Source: Anthopleura xanthogrammica | Taxonomy: Eukaryota > Cnidaria > Anthozoa > Actiniaria > Actiniidae | Length of the DNA stretch: 64,000 nt | Direction: 5' to 3' | Assembly: GCA_964019055.1 (NCBI GenBank) | Contig: OZ025206.1 | Coordinates: 23,090,578 to 23,154,577, forward strand | Shown here: in pieces, positions 33,757 to 47,300 of the stretch | Position numbering within the stretch: the stretch's first letter is position 1 | How the letters are laid out: the number at the start of each line of letters is the position of its first letter | The notes under the pieces: model-generated | Told to the model about the DNA's origin: nothing | What the model saw: only the letters and a program-made list of their open reading frames with translations | Database searches by the model: none | Made by a program: the position numbers and the translations under genes

Positions 33757-35213
33757 AGTGAGTGAGTGAGTGAGTGAGTGAGTGAGTGAGTGAGTGAGTG
33801 AGTGAGTGAGTGAGTGAGTGAGTGAGTGAGTGAGTGAGTGAGTGAGTGAGTGAGTGAGTGAGTGAGTGAGTGAGTGAGTGAGTGAGTGAGTGAGTGAGTG
33901 AGTGAGTGAGTGAGTGAGTGAGTGAGTGAGTGAGTGAGTGAGTGAGTGAGTGAGTGAGTGAGTGAGTGAGTGAGTGAGTGAGTGAGTGAGTGAGTGAGTG
34001 AGTGAGTGAGTGAGTGAGTGAGTGAGTGAGTGAGTGAGTGAGTGAGTGAGTGAGTGAGTGAGTGAGTGAGTGAGTGAGTGAGTGAGTGAGTGAGTGAGTG
34101 AGTGAGTGAGTGAGTGAGTGAGTGAGTGAGTGAGTGAGTGAGTGAGTGAGTGAGTGAGTGAGTGAGTGAGTGAGTGAGTGAGTGAGTGAGTGAGTGAGTG
34201 AGTGAGTGAGTGAGTGAGTGAGTGAGTGAGTGAGTGAGTGAGTGAGTGAGTGAGTGAGTGAGTGAGTGAGTGAGTGAGTGAGTGAGTGAGTGAGTGAGTG
34301 AGTGAGTGAGTGAGTGAGTGAGTGAGTGAGTGAGTGAGTGAGTGAGTGAGTGAGTGAGTGAGTGAGTGAGTGAGTGAGTGAGTGAGTGAGTGAGTGAGTG
34401 AGTGAGTGAGTGAGTGAGTGAGTGAGTGAGTGAGTGAGTGAGTGAGTGAGTGAGTGAGTGAGTGAGTGAGTGAGTGAGTGAGTGAGTGAGTGAGTGAGTG
34501 AGTGAGTGAGTGAGTGAGTGAGTGAGTGAGTGAGTGAGTGAGTGAGTGAGTGAGTGAGTGAGTGAGTGAGTGAGTGAGTGAGTGAGTGAGTGAGTGAGTG
34601 AGTGAGTGAGTGAGTGAGTGAGTGAGTGAGTGAGTGAGTGAGTGAGTGAGTGAGTGAGTGAGTGAGTGAGTGAGTGAGTGAGTGAGTGAGTGAGTGAGTG
34701 AGTGAGTGAGTGAGTGAGTGAGTGAGTGAGTGAGTGAGTGAGTGAGTGAGTGAGTGAGTGAGTGAGTGAGTGAGTGAGTGAGTGAGTGAGTGAGTGAGTG
34801 AGTGAGTGAGTGAGTGAGTGAGTGAGTGAGTGAGTGAGTGAGTGAGTGAGTGAGTGAGTGAGTGAGTGAGTGAGTGAGTGAGTGAGTGAGTGAGTGAGTG
34901 AGTGAGTGAGTGAGTGAGTGAGTGAGTGAGTGAGTGAGTGAGTGAGTGAGTGAGTGAGTGAGTGAGTGAGTGAGTGAGTGAGTGAGTGAGTGAGTGAGTG
35001 AGTGAGTGAGTGAGTGAGTGAGTGAGTGAGTGAGTGAGTGAGTGAGTGAGTGAGTGAGTGAGTGAGTGAGTGAGTGAGTGAGTGAGTGAGTGAGTGAGTG
35101 AGTGAGTGAGTGAGTGAGTGAGTGAGTGAGTGAGTGAGTGAGTGAGTGAGTGAGTGAGTGAGTGAGTGAGTGAGTGAGTGAGTGAGTGAGTGAGTGAGTG
35201 AGTGAGTGAGTGA
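33757..35213. repeat. Uninterrupted TGAG tetranucleotide array, 1,457 bp (about 364 units)
   Basis: The array runs from AGTG at 33757 to TGA at 35213 without a single interruption in the given sequence. Because four is not a multiple of three and no frame has a stop, it produces three overlapping long minus-strand frames of Thr-His-Ser-Leu repeats, which are not genes. It lies near the midpoint between the convergent 3' ends of genes A and B. Confidence 0.97.
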
Positions 35214-37699
35214 ACAAAATTTGGTTGCAAAAGTAGAAGCTCTTTCTACTCTCTGCAACAATGAAAATTTGTTTCGCGCGGGGTGGAATACAAGCAACAT
35301 TTGCTCTGCAACTTGCAACTACGTAGCCCTCTAAGAGACATGCACACTTTTTATTATTGTTGCATGCGACTTTTGCTGCGACTTTTAATTTTTACTGCAA
35401 CTTTTGCATGCTGCAACCAAGGGAACACGTTAAAATTTTGTTCGTGTTATTCGTTTGTTTACCTAGCGCGCGAGTAATCTACAATGTCACAGGCGTTCGT
35501 CATAGTATTTGGTTACGTAGCGCGCTACGAGAAGAATGAGACAGGCGTTGGTCGACGAAAATCGACGACGAATATTTTGCGAGGAGCGACGAGTGGATCG
35601 TATAAGTGGAGGGGAGTGAAACTATAAACCACGTGACCCTTTTCAGCCAATCAAATAGTCCAAAATGAAAATATTTAGTATAAAAAAGCCATGAAAAATA
35701 TTTAAAAAGACTAGTTGAACACGTGAAATTGTCAAAATTATCTTTCTAAAGTAACTGCTAAAGTATATTGAAAATACGTCGGGATAAAACAGTGAAAAAA
35801 AGATTCAAATATCATCTTCTTTTGCGAAAATGGTTTGCTGCTCATTTTACTGTGAAACTCGTAGGAATCATTGTCAAAAAAGAATTTTGAAAAGAAGAAG
35901 ATTAGCTGAATTAGCTATTTGTTTATTTAGCTTCGCCTTTTTATAGATGAAATCAACTGAACGTAAATGAGAAAAAGAAATTTAAAGGAAAATAGTTAAT
36001 TGGATGGCACCACAACAGCTTTCGCCAATTACTATGGGCCCATTAGTTACATAGAAATAATTTACCAAAGCAATAAAACATAAAAATACATATATATTAG
36101 TTTAGAGATTGTGAAGCTTGAATTGTGGTGGACAATCAACGAATTTTTGCCGTTTTCTCAGCACATGTTTGGCTGATAAAATGTATTAGAATCGTAAGAA
36201 TCAGAGTTAATGAGCATTGGTTCTTTGGAAAACCTTTTTGGAAAGACCTGGAAAAAATTTTTTCTTTAACAAGTAAGTAGAATCGATAATTAAACTAAAT
36301 TCTGTTCGTTGTTTTATAACAATTGTGAAATAGTAAATAAAAACTAAGTAGTGTACTGAAGTTGTCAACTTGCATTTGTTTTACAATATTAGCTAGATTA
36401 GTTGTATAAGATTAAACTTAAGCTAAATTTGTTGAAATAATCTCACTACACGAAGCATTTACAAGCATTATTTTCAAAACAGAAATACTTCTTAGACGTA
36501 CTGTGATGATTTTAGCTCTAAGTTTTAGTTTTCAGAAGAAAGTTTTAGTTTTTAAAATGAGAATTGCTTGATAACTATTGCTTCAGAATACTGACTGATT
36601 GATTTCTTGTTCTTGCATTTAACAGAAAAAAACCCGAGTTTTTATGAAAAAAGATTGTTTTCGTCTGACCAATAGATATCAGTAAGCTTAATATATTCAT
36701 GTTGTGGAATTTTATTAATGATTTTAAGTGTCAAAAGAGTACTTTAGCTCTAAGTCAGGGATCGCGGAGCGTAATTTTGATTAGGGGGCTAACGACCACC
36801 AAATACTGCAAGACCTAGGGGGTTTGGGGTCATGCCCAAAGGCAAAGGTCAGCGTTTGTCATGTACCCTCCCCCACATAGTTAATGATTTGTCACCAACC
36901 GTTGAATCCGTGGCGAGACTGATCCGTCCGCCGATGAACTTGTCAAAGTAGAGCGTATATATTTGCAAATTTCGACGGGAAGAAGTGAAGCGATATGGCA
37001 ATTTTCGGATTAGATGTGTTGGGTATTTATTGGGCCAAGGGTAGCTGGTGAAAATTTTGCTGTGGAACAGATTTCTGACGATTTACGGCCTGTTGAAGCA
37101 AAGCACCCGAGTCCGAGGATTCCTACCTTGACTTCGTCTTTAGAGAGGAGATAAAATTTCCTAAAATCGCCTTAAAATGCAACCAAACCGTCAGCAAACC
37201 ACAAAACATGCAATAAAACATTGATATACCGGTAAGGAAACAATAAAATATGAAATTTATTTTATTTTAAAGAATTTTTTTGATCTGCCATACATTCTCT
37301 CTCTATATATATATATTCAGAACCATAGCTTGGGCTACCTGTGGAAAAATACTATAGGAAGCCACCTTAATTGGTAATATGAGTTCGTGTTGTCCAATCC
37401 GTATGTAATGATACTCGTGATTAACGAATCGGATTCACAGACCGCATTAAAATACACTCGAGCTCAGTCCTATTACCATGCAAACAAAAATGAGCAAAAA
37501 TACGGCTAAATTACGGCTAAATTATAGGTACGGCTAAATTACGAAAATAACTTTAATAAATAAATTTAATTAATCTATTTAAAAGTACATTGTAAAAATT
37601 GAAATAAAAAATAGAAATCTTCTGCAGCGGTGCAGTCATATCAATTACGCACTTGACTTGTTTTATGGGTTATTGTCAATAATACATTAATTGCCGCTT
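35214..37699. other. Intergenic DNA, no recognised gene
   Basis: AT-rich. A GC-richer patch near 36765-37130 (TCAGGGATCGCGGAGCG on) may be an old insertion but shows no frame or termini. GTTGCATGC and TGCATGCTGCAAC near 35360-35415 are short mirrored words. Confidence 0.45.
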
Positions 37700-37768
37700 T
37701 GTGAATCAAGGTTGGCGTAGAGACAGTGCACTTGCCTCTCATCTCTAGGGTTTCGGGTTCGATTCCTA
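37700..37768 (+). mobile_element. tRNA-derived SINE head
   Basis: GGTTGGCGTAGAGACAGTGC (box A-like) and GGGTTCGATTCC (box B) are about 35 bp apart, as in a Pol III promoter derived from tRNA. A closely related SINE is at 47461-47770. It leads directly into a tandem array made of its own body sequence. Confidence 0.65.
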
Positions 37769-38260
37769 GACTTTGATCAGCCTAGAGGGTGTTTCAGGGT
37801 TTGATCTGTGAGTTAGCCGTGCCCTGACTTTGATCAGCCTAGAGGGTGTTTCAGGGTTTGATCTGTGAGTTAGCCGTACCCTGACTTAGATCAGCCTAGA
37901 GGATGTTTCAGGGTTTGATCTGTGAGTTAGCCGTGCCCTGACTTTGATCAGCCTAGAGGGTGTTTCAGGGTTTGATCTGTGAGTTAGCCGTGCCCTGACT
38001 TTGATCAGCCTAGAGGGTGTTTCAGGGTTTGATCTGTGAGTTAGCCGTGCCCTGACTTTGATCAGCCTAGAGGGTGTTTCAGGGTTTGATCTGTGAGTTA
38101 GCCGTACCCTGACTTAGATCAGCCTAGAGGATGTTTCAGGGTTTGATCTGTGAGTTAGCCCTACCCTGACTTAGATCAGCCTAGAGGATGTTTCAGGGTT
38201 TGATCTGTGAGTTAGCCCTACCCTGACTTTGATCAGCCTAGAGGTGTTTCAGGGTTCGAT
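37769..38260 (+). repeat. Minisatellite: eight 57-bp units plus a partial, grown from a SINE body
   Basis: Units start GACTTTGATCAGCCTAGAGG or the GACTTAGATC variant and end in GTGCCCT, GTACCCT or CTACCCT. Eight full units fill 37769-38224 exactly, and a ninth partial unit begins at 38225. The single-copy version of the unit occurs once in the SINE at about 47650-47715 (TACTTTGATCAGCCCAGAGG), so the array arose by expansion inside the SINE. Confidence 0.9.
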
Positions 38261-38382
38261 AAAAATTGAAGGTTTGAAGGACAGGTTGCGAAATCACATG
38301 ATAATTTTGACCAATTCCTACGCTTGAATTCCTTGGTATGGTTTTAAGAAGTGACTCCGCCTGAACCTACTTCTAGTGGCCA

Positions 38383-41352
38383 TTATCTTTTTGACGTCAT
38401 AGCTAATTCCATGGCTTTCAATTTCCGGTCATGACTCTCCAATCTCTTCTCTATTCTTTTTTCTAAAGATTCAATTTTCTTGTTGATGTTGTCTTTATAA
38501 TTCTCGAAATCATTCCTCATGCTGTGCAGAGCATTGTTTACTCGATGGGCTTCATCTTCTTGACGGTTTTCCAAATGCCTCATTTCACGAGTCAAGCGAT
38601 CAAGTACTGCATCACTAAACTCAATAAACTTGACCAGGTCTGCATCTGTAATCTTACCCATACAAAGTTGGACACCTGAAAGTAAAAAATCCATCCAATA
38701 TTTTTTTTACCTTTTTTTAACTTACCTTACACAGCTTAGGTGATGTTAAGCGTCAGTATATACTTATTTCAATAGAGCTGTTAAGTTGTGACGTATTTCC
38801 GGGTCCAACTGCTCACAAAAACCGATAAAATAGAGCGAAAAATGTTTTCAATGAATTAACCTCTACCTGAAACAGTTAGAACTTTAGACAAAAAATCCTA
38901 TCACGAAGAAAAAGTAAGAAAAATCCGTTTATAAAACGTTTTCGTTGTGGACCCGGAAGTTGTTTTTCTATACGAGTCACGTCACACTTATCAGCCCTAT
39001 AAAGTTAGTCACCAAGAACCTACAAAGCTGAGACCACTGAGGATCATGGGAAACATTTCATATCAAACAAGGGTCTACAAGTAAAACTTTTGATTAAAAA
39101 ACCCGCAATTTAAGGATGCATGTTCACAGGAGGTGAAACTGTAACCTTCGAAAATATGATGTCAGATTCATCAATAGTTATCAAGAGGTCGCAACTTATC
39201 TACCCATAATTCTCAACGGTGTCAGCTTTGTTGCTTTTTTAGGTGACTAACTTTATTTAAATAAGTATATGAACGATAAATAAAGTGAGAGTTCATTTAG
39301 TCTGATAGCAGCCATGTTGGATGAATAAAGCAATTAGGGGCTTGTCGTTGTTTTGTTATATCATCCAATATCATTTCGTCATCAAGGGAATCACTTACAC
39401 TTTATTTTGGCTTTTATACCCTGAAGGATTTATACGAAAAACACCTTTAGGTGGCAACACGTTTAAAGACGGATTTGTTTATTTATTCAATATTTTTTGT
39501 TTCATTTCCTACCTTTAGCTTCCCATTCCTGAAGTTCATCAGTGATTCTCTTCTCTTCTTCAGGAGTCAGGCATAAAGCCTTTACCAGAGAATCAATCAG
39601 CTTCAAGCAAGCTGCAAACATTGCTTCATCCCAGACAGAAAAGTTGCAGTGGCCCCATTCATTTCTGACGTCTTTCCTCACTTGGCTTGACAAGTCTTGA
39701 ACATCTGAAGAAAATGCGCTGGCAGAGGAGAGAATACTAAGTGCAGCAGATACATCACAAGTGTCATCAAAATCTGAAATAGAAATAGATTTGTGATTGT
39801 GGGAAGAGAAGCAAGGGTGGCGTCGCCTTTCACCAATGCGACCCGGGTTCGAGTCCCGCTGGGCTCGGTGTATATGCGAGTAGAGTTGCTTGTTGGTTCT
39901 CTCCTGTGCTTCAAGGTTTTTTCCAGGTTCTCCGGTTTTCGGAGACACATTTCGCGCTGCCTTTTTAATATTTTTATATAAGAGTATACATTTTCTGAAA
40001 GCTAAATAAACGTAATTTTCAAAAATCAATTTGAAAGTTTCTGTTTCGTGACACAAAAAAAGTTATTGGGTTTCTCCGCAGTTTTTGATTGACCAAAATA
40101 ACTTTCTTAAATCATTGTAGCTCATTCGGATTACATCGGATCGAACTGAAACTTTGGATTATGAAACATCACAATGCGATCTAAAAACCTGTCTCAAATT
40201 TTTGAAATGTTTTTTCATTCAAAAGATATTGTCTATTTTGCAATTATGAACACCGAAAATTCAAACATCCGGATTTAATGCGTCATTGCGCGCGATCTAA
40301 AATAGATATCAAAAATCTGAGACACCGTTTTGAAGCTTATTATCCACAGAGCATGCTAATGTACTTTTGATCGACAAAGCGGAAATTCTGATCCTGCGTG
40401 TCAAATTGTTGTCAAATGAAGTGCGGTAGAATGTCACTTTGAACCCAATAACTTTTTTAATGTTCCAAAATAGACAATTTTAAATAGATATTCGAAAACT
40501 ACATTTATCTAGCTTTCAGAAAATGTATACTTTTATGGCAAAATATTGTTAAGCCTTTGTGAAATTTGAGGTGGCGCGTATAGGGGTCCTAATCATATCC
40601 TGATACCTTAAGAACAATAGGTGCATCAAAGATTGTACGAAATTTGAACATCTTTAGGATTTGAACAAAAGATGCTCGTATTTCATTGTTGTTGAACAAT
40701 AGTTGTAGTCAGGTCATAATTTCAACATACGTAAGTGTTGTGCATCGGTATGGCCCGACTCGTTGTTAATTTCAACAATGAAATACGAGCATCTTTTGTT
40801 CCAATTCTAAAGATGTTCAAATTTCGTGCGATCTTTGATGCACCTATTGTTCTTAAAGCGCACGAAGTCGAAAATAGTGATAGATCAAAAAGGCGTACTT
40901 TAAAAAAAGGTGCAAAGTCTATCAAAGCGATCTTTAAAGCGAGCATGGCTTATAGCATGTGGATGAACTATTCGTTGCACCTATCACTTTGCGATATATA
41001 GTTCCCAAATGAGCTTTCGTACCTGAAAATTTAGCCATAAAAGGTTGTAGGTATAATTTGGCTAAGTCTACAGCAGAATTAACACCGTAGTCGTAAAGAT
41101 GAGCTCTCTTTCTGTGATTTGCTTCATTGTTGTTGATGCTGGCATAATTCAAACTCTTGCACTTTCCATCTCTGGTGAGGTGTCCAGGGGGGATCTGTGT
41201 GTCGATGTTGTTGGTGGTTTGGAGATGAGAGTAGAGGCCTAGCATCTTTGGCTCAATGAAACTGCGCAAGGTTGGCAGAAGTATTTTATTCAGACAAATA
41301 CCAATCACCAGCCATCTCTTCTGGTCATTGCTTAAGTCAAAGGTTGTGTTAA
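38383..41352 (-). CDS. Gene B last three exons: HEPN-like domain and coiled coil
   Basis: Exons 41352-41023, 39773-39513 and 38675-38383 mirror gene A exons 28600-28929, 29560-29820 and 30457-30734. The first two have identical lengths (330 and 261 bp). The [15 protein letters not shown] motif is fully kept, as are [16 protein letters not shown] and [16 protein letters not shown]. The last exon is 15 bp longer than in A. High conservation of both paralogs suggests selection on this domain. Confidence 0.75.
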
Positions 41353-44300
41353 CTGAAAATAGAACAGAGGTAAATATTAAAAAAATGTTCAGTGCATGGT
41401 AGTAATCATCATAAAACTATGGTACATCATGGGAAACGCTCTAAACTACAGAGAATACGTTTACAGCTGACGGGAATCTTAAAACTGTGACAGAAGATTT
41501 TTAATGCATTGGAATGTTCACTACGAATTCGAGCACACCATGGTCACATTATAGGCAACCATGAAACTCTGTATGGTTCAAATTTTAGTTAGTTCGCACA
41601 TGGTTTATTTAGTATCGTATCGTATTGGTATCGTGCTCAGAAATTGGCATCACGTTTTCCCATTAAAGACAGAGTAGCTAACAAACATAAACATGGTGTG
41701 GTATACAAAGCCACTTGTCCACAAGAAAGTTGTAAAACGTTTGAAATCATAGGTGAAATAGGAAGGAGACTAAGTGAACCAATTAGAGAACATGGGCGAA
41801 GGACAAAAATTCAGCAATTGAAAAACATACACAATCCACAGGACACCCACCAGTTGACAAGGAGCAGTTTCAGATACTAGGTGATGGACTCAACCAACAA
41901 AAGAAAAGAAAGGTGAAAAGAACAAAAACCATCTTTAAATGAGCAGGGACAGTCAATTCCCTTGACACTATCAAACTAGTATACGAATTTGCATTCATGA
42001 TATCTGTGAATTCAAACTCTGATGATGGTGGTCGGATGACAACCGAAATATCAGTAAATAAAAAAACATGAGTAAATGGCTTCTCGTTTTATCTTTCATT
42101 CCACAGCTGTATTCCTGAATAAACATTTTATTTAGTAGCTACTTTCCATTCCAAAGGACAAAAGACGATCACTAGCTGTAATTCATTTCATCTCCCTCTC
42201 AAGGACAAGAGGCTGGTTTTAAACTAACCTGAAAGGCTGCCAATACATTCGTCTTCCTCGTGGACTGGAATCTGTGTTAAAAAAAAAATGGGGGTCACCG
42301 AATTGGTTGAAAAGATATAATTTTTCAAATATGGGCTTGCGGCCATCTTTTTGGGGCAAAATAGGATAATGGAATAACATGCAAGCTAGCTCTTTCAGTG
42401 ACCTTCAGTCCATCTCGGTCGCCAATAATAGCAGCAATGATTTCAAATGATACATATGCCAATATATTATAATGAGAAGCCTGAAATTTCTCATTTTATT
42501 GTCTTAAGAAAAGGTTTTCAAAGCTAAAAACTTCAAAAACAGGTACATTTTGACTGTCTATTTTAATGGACATTTTGGCAATTTCCTTATAATTTGGTCT
42601 GATTTAGCTCGAAGATCTACCTTGATTTGTAACTTTAGTTGACCTGGACCTACAGTGAAAATATCAGGTTAGGTCACCGAATTAGATTTTTAAATAATCG
42701 CCGTTAAACACCGAAACGGTCTGTTTGCCATATTGAAAAGGACTTACCACAGGTAGCCCAACCAATAAAAATGTGTTAATAAAAATGACAAAAAGCGCGT
42801 GGGCTGATGAGATGCGAATTAACATGCACAAGGTAAGTATACAGTATACCCGATCGGGGATGAAAAACGTAGAAGTAAACTTACTATTGTGTGTTCTCTA
42901 TACCATTCTTCCAATCCAGGAATTTCTGGCTTTGATTCCTCGCCGATGCTTTTCCTGCAGACCAACTCTCGATCCTCTTCAATTGGCAACATGTGAAGAC
43001 AACCATCATCAATACACGACTCCAGTTGGTGTGCTTCACACTTTACTACGTGTCTAGAAGGACACCGCACGCAGATTTTACAATTCAAGGATTGGTACCA
43101 GAGGCATTCTTCTGTTATTTCTTTCAAGGAACTTTCGAAAAATTCCCGAATTTGAAAGGTAACGGGCTGGAATACCCATGATCTTTCTGTTTGAAGTGAT
43201 CTGAGCACGACTTTCACAAAACGCTTTCGGCGCATTAGAAACAGCTCGTATTGATAAGTACGGCCAATGAAAAACCTTGAAACACTTTGATAGAGGTTGG
43301 GCTCGTGGGGGTAGCCTTTCTTGGAGCACCAAGTAATCAGTCTAGACACTAAAAGATTGTACAGACCATGTGGGATAAATCCATCGAGAAAGTACAAATA
43401 CAAGGTGCATGGGTCTGACGTGGAAGGACCAATATCAAAGAATGCTTCAGGGGATGACTGTAATTGGGCAGGCACAAAATAATGGAAGTTCTTTTGGTCT
43501 TCGTTTCCTCCAAATCTAGCTATGAGCCCATAGTTCTCCATCATGGCTAGAATATCATCTTTCGTCTCTCCACCGTCAATTTTCTCTTTGAAGACGTGTT
43601 CGACAAGTTCCATGTCAAGGATACCGGTCTCCTCCAAAGTTTTCCAGGATCCTGAGTTTACTGGATTCTGAAACGTATAACATAGCAAATTAAAGATTCA
43701 TTATCCAGACAAGCAGAAAGTAAGGTACAGTGAACGCCATCAGAGGTAAGCCATAATTAAGATATAAATAAATGAACTAATTGAAATATAGGTTTTGTCC
43801 CACTTGAACGTGTCATATAGTGGAAAGGGACGGGGCTGTCGGTCTGTCATGCAAAGTACTCATTGAGCTCATGGCCAATACTAAGCCAACTAAGACAATG
43901 GGAAGCGTTTTAAAGTAGATTACAGTCCCAAGCCAAGATCCACGAGGGCTGGGAAGATATTTGATTTTAAAAATTTGAAAGGCACAATATTCAACTTCAA
44001 GGATCCTAGCCTGTGTGCCGCCCGACTCAGTACTAACCCTCGTCAATTAACAGTTGCATGTGCATCACCAAGGGTAAAAGACTCTGAACCACTTGTACGC
44101 GAACTTTAGTTCAGGGAAATTAGAAAATGGCATTTACCAACCTGATCATTAAAAGGTCTGATAGTAATGAGTTTTCTAAACAGATCAATAAGCCATTCAG
44201 CCTTTAGGACAACTGTGTTCCCATGCTTCACGATGACACCGAGGTCGTGGTAAAAGGTCAGCAGAGCCGAGATTTCTTTCTTGTCTTCTATGTTGCAAAC

Positions 44301-47300
44301 CTCTAGGATTAGTCTCTCAAGGTCTTTCAACGACATATGATTCTTCCCTTCGTCTTCCACTAAACTCTTGATAACCTAAACAGGCAAATACAATACAGCT
44401 TGAGTTTAAGGATTAGAGAGGGGGATATGGAATAGGGGTTTTGGTTAAGAAGTCGCAAAAAGTGCACTTGCATGGGAATAAAACGTGCCGGAATTGAGGA
44501 TTTGAACATAAGAAGTTGGGTGGGGAAAATTTCGACTATAATAAGGGGGGGGGGGGGGGGGGGCATTGGGTAAGATTGGATGCGAAAAAATCTGGGTGAC
44601 AAAATTGGGGGAACAATTGGTTTCGAAAAAACATGGGTTACAATATGGAGCTCATGAAGAGAACTGGGGCCTAATTGACAAAGCAAACTTTACTTTCTGC
44701 GTTTTCTATGTCTTTCCCACCTTGACCTAATATTCCCTCAGTTAACGGTCAGACCTTCAACATAGGCTACAGGCTACCAGTGGAAAAGCAATCTCACAGA
44801 AGTGCTACAACTAAAGGTTACCCGGTGAACGTTACTTGGGGATTGGGAACTGGCATTTTCGTTTACCTGTTCAAATTTAAACCAACGTACGGGAACTTTT
44901 TCCCCCATGTAGGGCTCCGTACTGAACAGTTCTTTGACTTTTTCCTTGAGCTTCTTTACACCGTCATCATTAGATGACTTCGTGTTATCGACCGTTATAA
45001 AAGGTCTTACGACATGCTGCTCGTAGCTCTTTCTAGTTAAACTTTTTTGAATTTTTTCTTCCACTTTCTTTGATTCTTTAACTAATGGGCAGTCGGCGTG
45101 AGTCCCAACAATGATAACAGGAGGACGTAAGTATGGGAGTTTATTATGTATTTTGCCTCCATCGCTGGCTTCTGGTCGAGCACTATGTATTGACACAAGC
45201 CATGAAAGCAGAGCTTCCAAGTTAGTTTGCTGGTCATGATTGTCCAGGCGTATCTCATGCACACCTTGTCGTACACAAGGTTCTGCCTCAGCTACTAAAT
45301 CCTTCTCAAGGGTATAAACCAGAACATAAACTGCCCTGTGTGTAAAGAACACAGGATGAGAAGCGTAGTACAGTTGTTGTCCTGCGAAATCCCAAATACT
45401 GACAGTAGTCTCCTCTCCTGCAGAAGAACCTAGATTTTTCGCCGACAAACGTTGGATTAAGTTTTCCATCACCGTTTCGGGTACAACTTTCTTTGTAACA
45501 TTTCCTGTATCCATGTCACCTTTGCTTTTTTCCTTGCTTTTCTCCAAAATGTCATGACCGCTGTCAACAACATGGTGATTACTAGCACTAACATCATTCT
45601 GTACTTTATCAATAACATCTTCACAGATTCTCTGGTCAATAGCATTGCTTTCCTGCAGTGCGAAAGTATCCGTCGTCGTTGACGTTTCTGCGATAAGTTC
45701 TTTTTCAACATTTGCAGTTTCTTTCTCTTCTTCCTTATCTTTCTTTATTTCTTGATTAACCTGTTATTTTAATAGTTGAATATTGACAGAGTCAATTGCC
45801 AAATGTTATCATATATCTGAATGACCAGACTTTGAACTAAACAATCTGAATAATGGGATGAGCGGGAACTTTCTCAGGTTTTTTTGAGTGCCCAATATTG
45901 TAGTTTTAGCGCTTTTTATATATTTCTTGATATTTCAAAAACCGCGAAATAGATTTTTTTTAAACTTTCAAGATCGTTTTGTCTTCATATGAACAACAGT
46001 GTCTCAAAGTTACATCTGTATTGAAACATTTTAACATGGTAAAATGGTAACGTTACGTCAAAGCAGCTCAATTTGGAAAACAAATCTCCAAGGACTAGTT
46101 CTGAATTTCGAAACCCGGCAGACTTTTAACATATAGGTTATTATAACCTAGAATAGTTATACCATCATAGACCACGCTCGCTCACATCAGTTCCTGCAGC
46201 TCAGTGGCCTAGAGCATCAGCTAGCAGCCCGAAGGTCGCGTTGGTTCGAATCCCGCGAGGAGCGCGGAATACTTTTCCGAGAAAAATTTGCTTGAAGAAA
46301 CACATCACAACTTCTATTAGAATAGTTATGCTTCTGGGTATTGGAGATCTTTATTCTTCACCAGATTTTCCCCCCAAAGAATTCAAACGAGCTTTAAGAC
46401 TATGCGTCCATCATCAGGTTAAAACGGTGGCGTTATGAAATTACTTTTAAATAATGGTTTTATACAATAGACCTTTTTACAGTTCCGTTCAGTGACCACG
46501 AATAATAGTTCCAAGTCGAGGATGGAGCTAGTTGCTGCGCATAGCAAAACTATAATTTATCATGCGCGGCAACTCCAACCTCGACTTGGAACTATTATTC
46601 GTGGTTACTGGAACGGAAATGTTAAAAGGTACATTTGTGGAGTACTCTCCCATTATCACGAATTACCCATTATCTATGTTGGCCATATCTAGCATTGTTA
46701 GTACGTTTCTTTTCAGGAACCACGCTTTCTTTCCAATTCCAATATTGAATGAAAAGTATAAGAAAAGAAACTAAATGTATTTCCTACCTGTTGGTGTCTC
46801 GGTTGGCTCTGAGTTGATTCAGGTTCTCGTACTTCATGGCTTTGACTTAACATTTCAACCATTATACTAGCAACACCATCTTCAAAGTTATTCTTCTTTA
46901 CGTCACCAGTTTTTGATATCTGCCAGTCTACAGCATCATCAACGTCAACACTAAAGTTAGATGGATCTACGACTACTCCATCTGTGCTTTGTTCGTTAGG
47001 GTCAAATGATAATCCAAGAAGGGACTTTTTGAGACTAGTTTTACCGGCTCTGTCCTGCCCAATCAGCATTATTCGTCCTCGGTAAACCTCTACCTCGCCA
47101 TTCTTCAGAGCTTCTCGATACGCTTTTTCAGCTTCAGGACCTCGAAAAATGATTTCTAGAGGGACTGAAAATAATGGAAAATAGCATGAATCGTTTTATA
47201 GCAAACTGGGCATGCACCCATTACAATCATGTCAACATTGTCTATAAGTATGAATTAATAGTTAACTTCTTTAAATTTAGGCGAATAGTAATAATAATAG

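Noticed and set aside
33736..35318. Three minus-strand frames of about 500 codons encoding Thr-His-Ser-Leu repeats
   Set aside because: They are produced by the TGAG array, which lacks stops in every minus-strand frame. There is no independent evidence of coding.
37769..38260. Possible CRISPR array
   Set aside because: Units are contiguous 57-bp tandem repeats without unique spacers, in a eukaryotic SINE.
46190..46275. Functional tRNA gene
   Set aside because: It has box A and box B words, but no consistent acceptor stem or anticodon arm. A SINE head is more likely.
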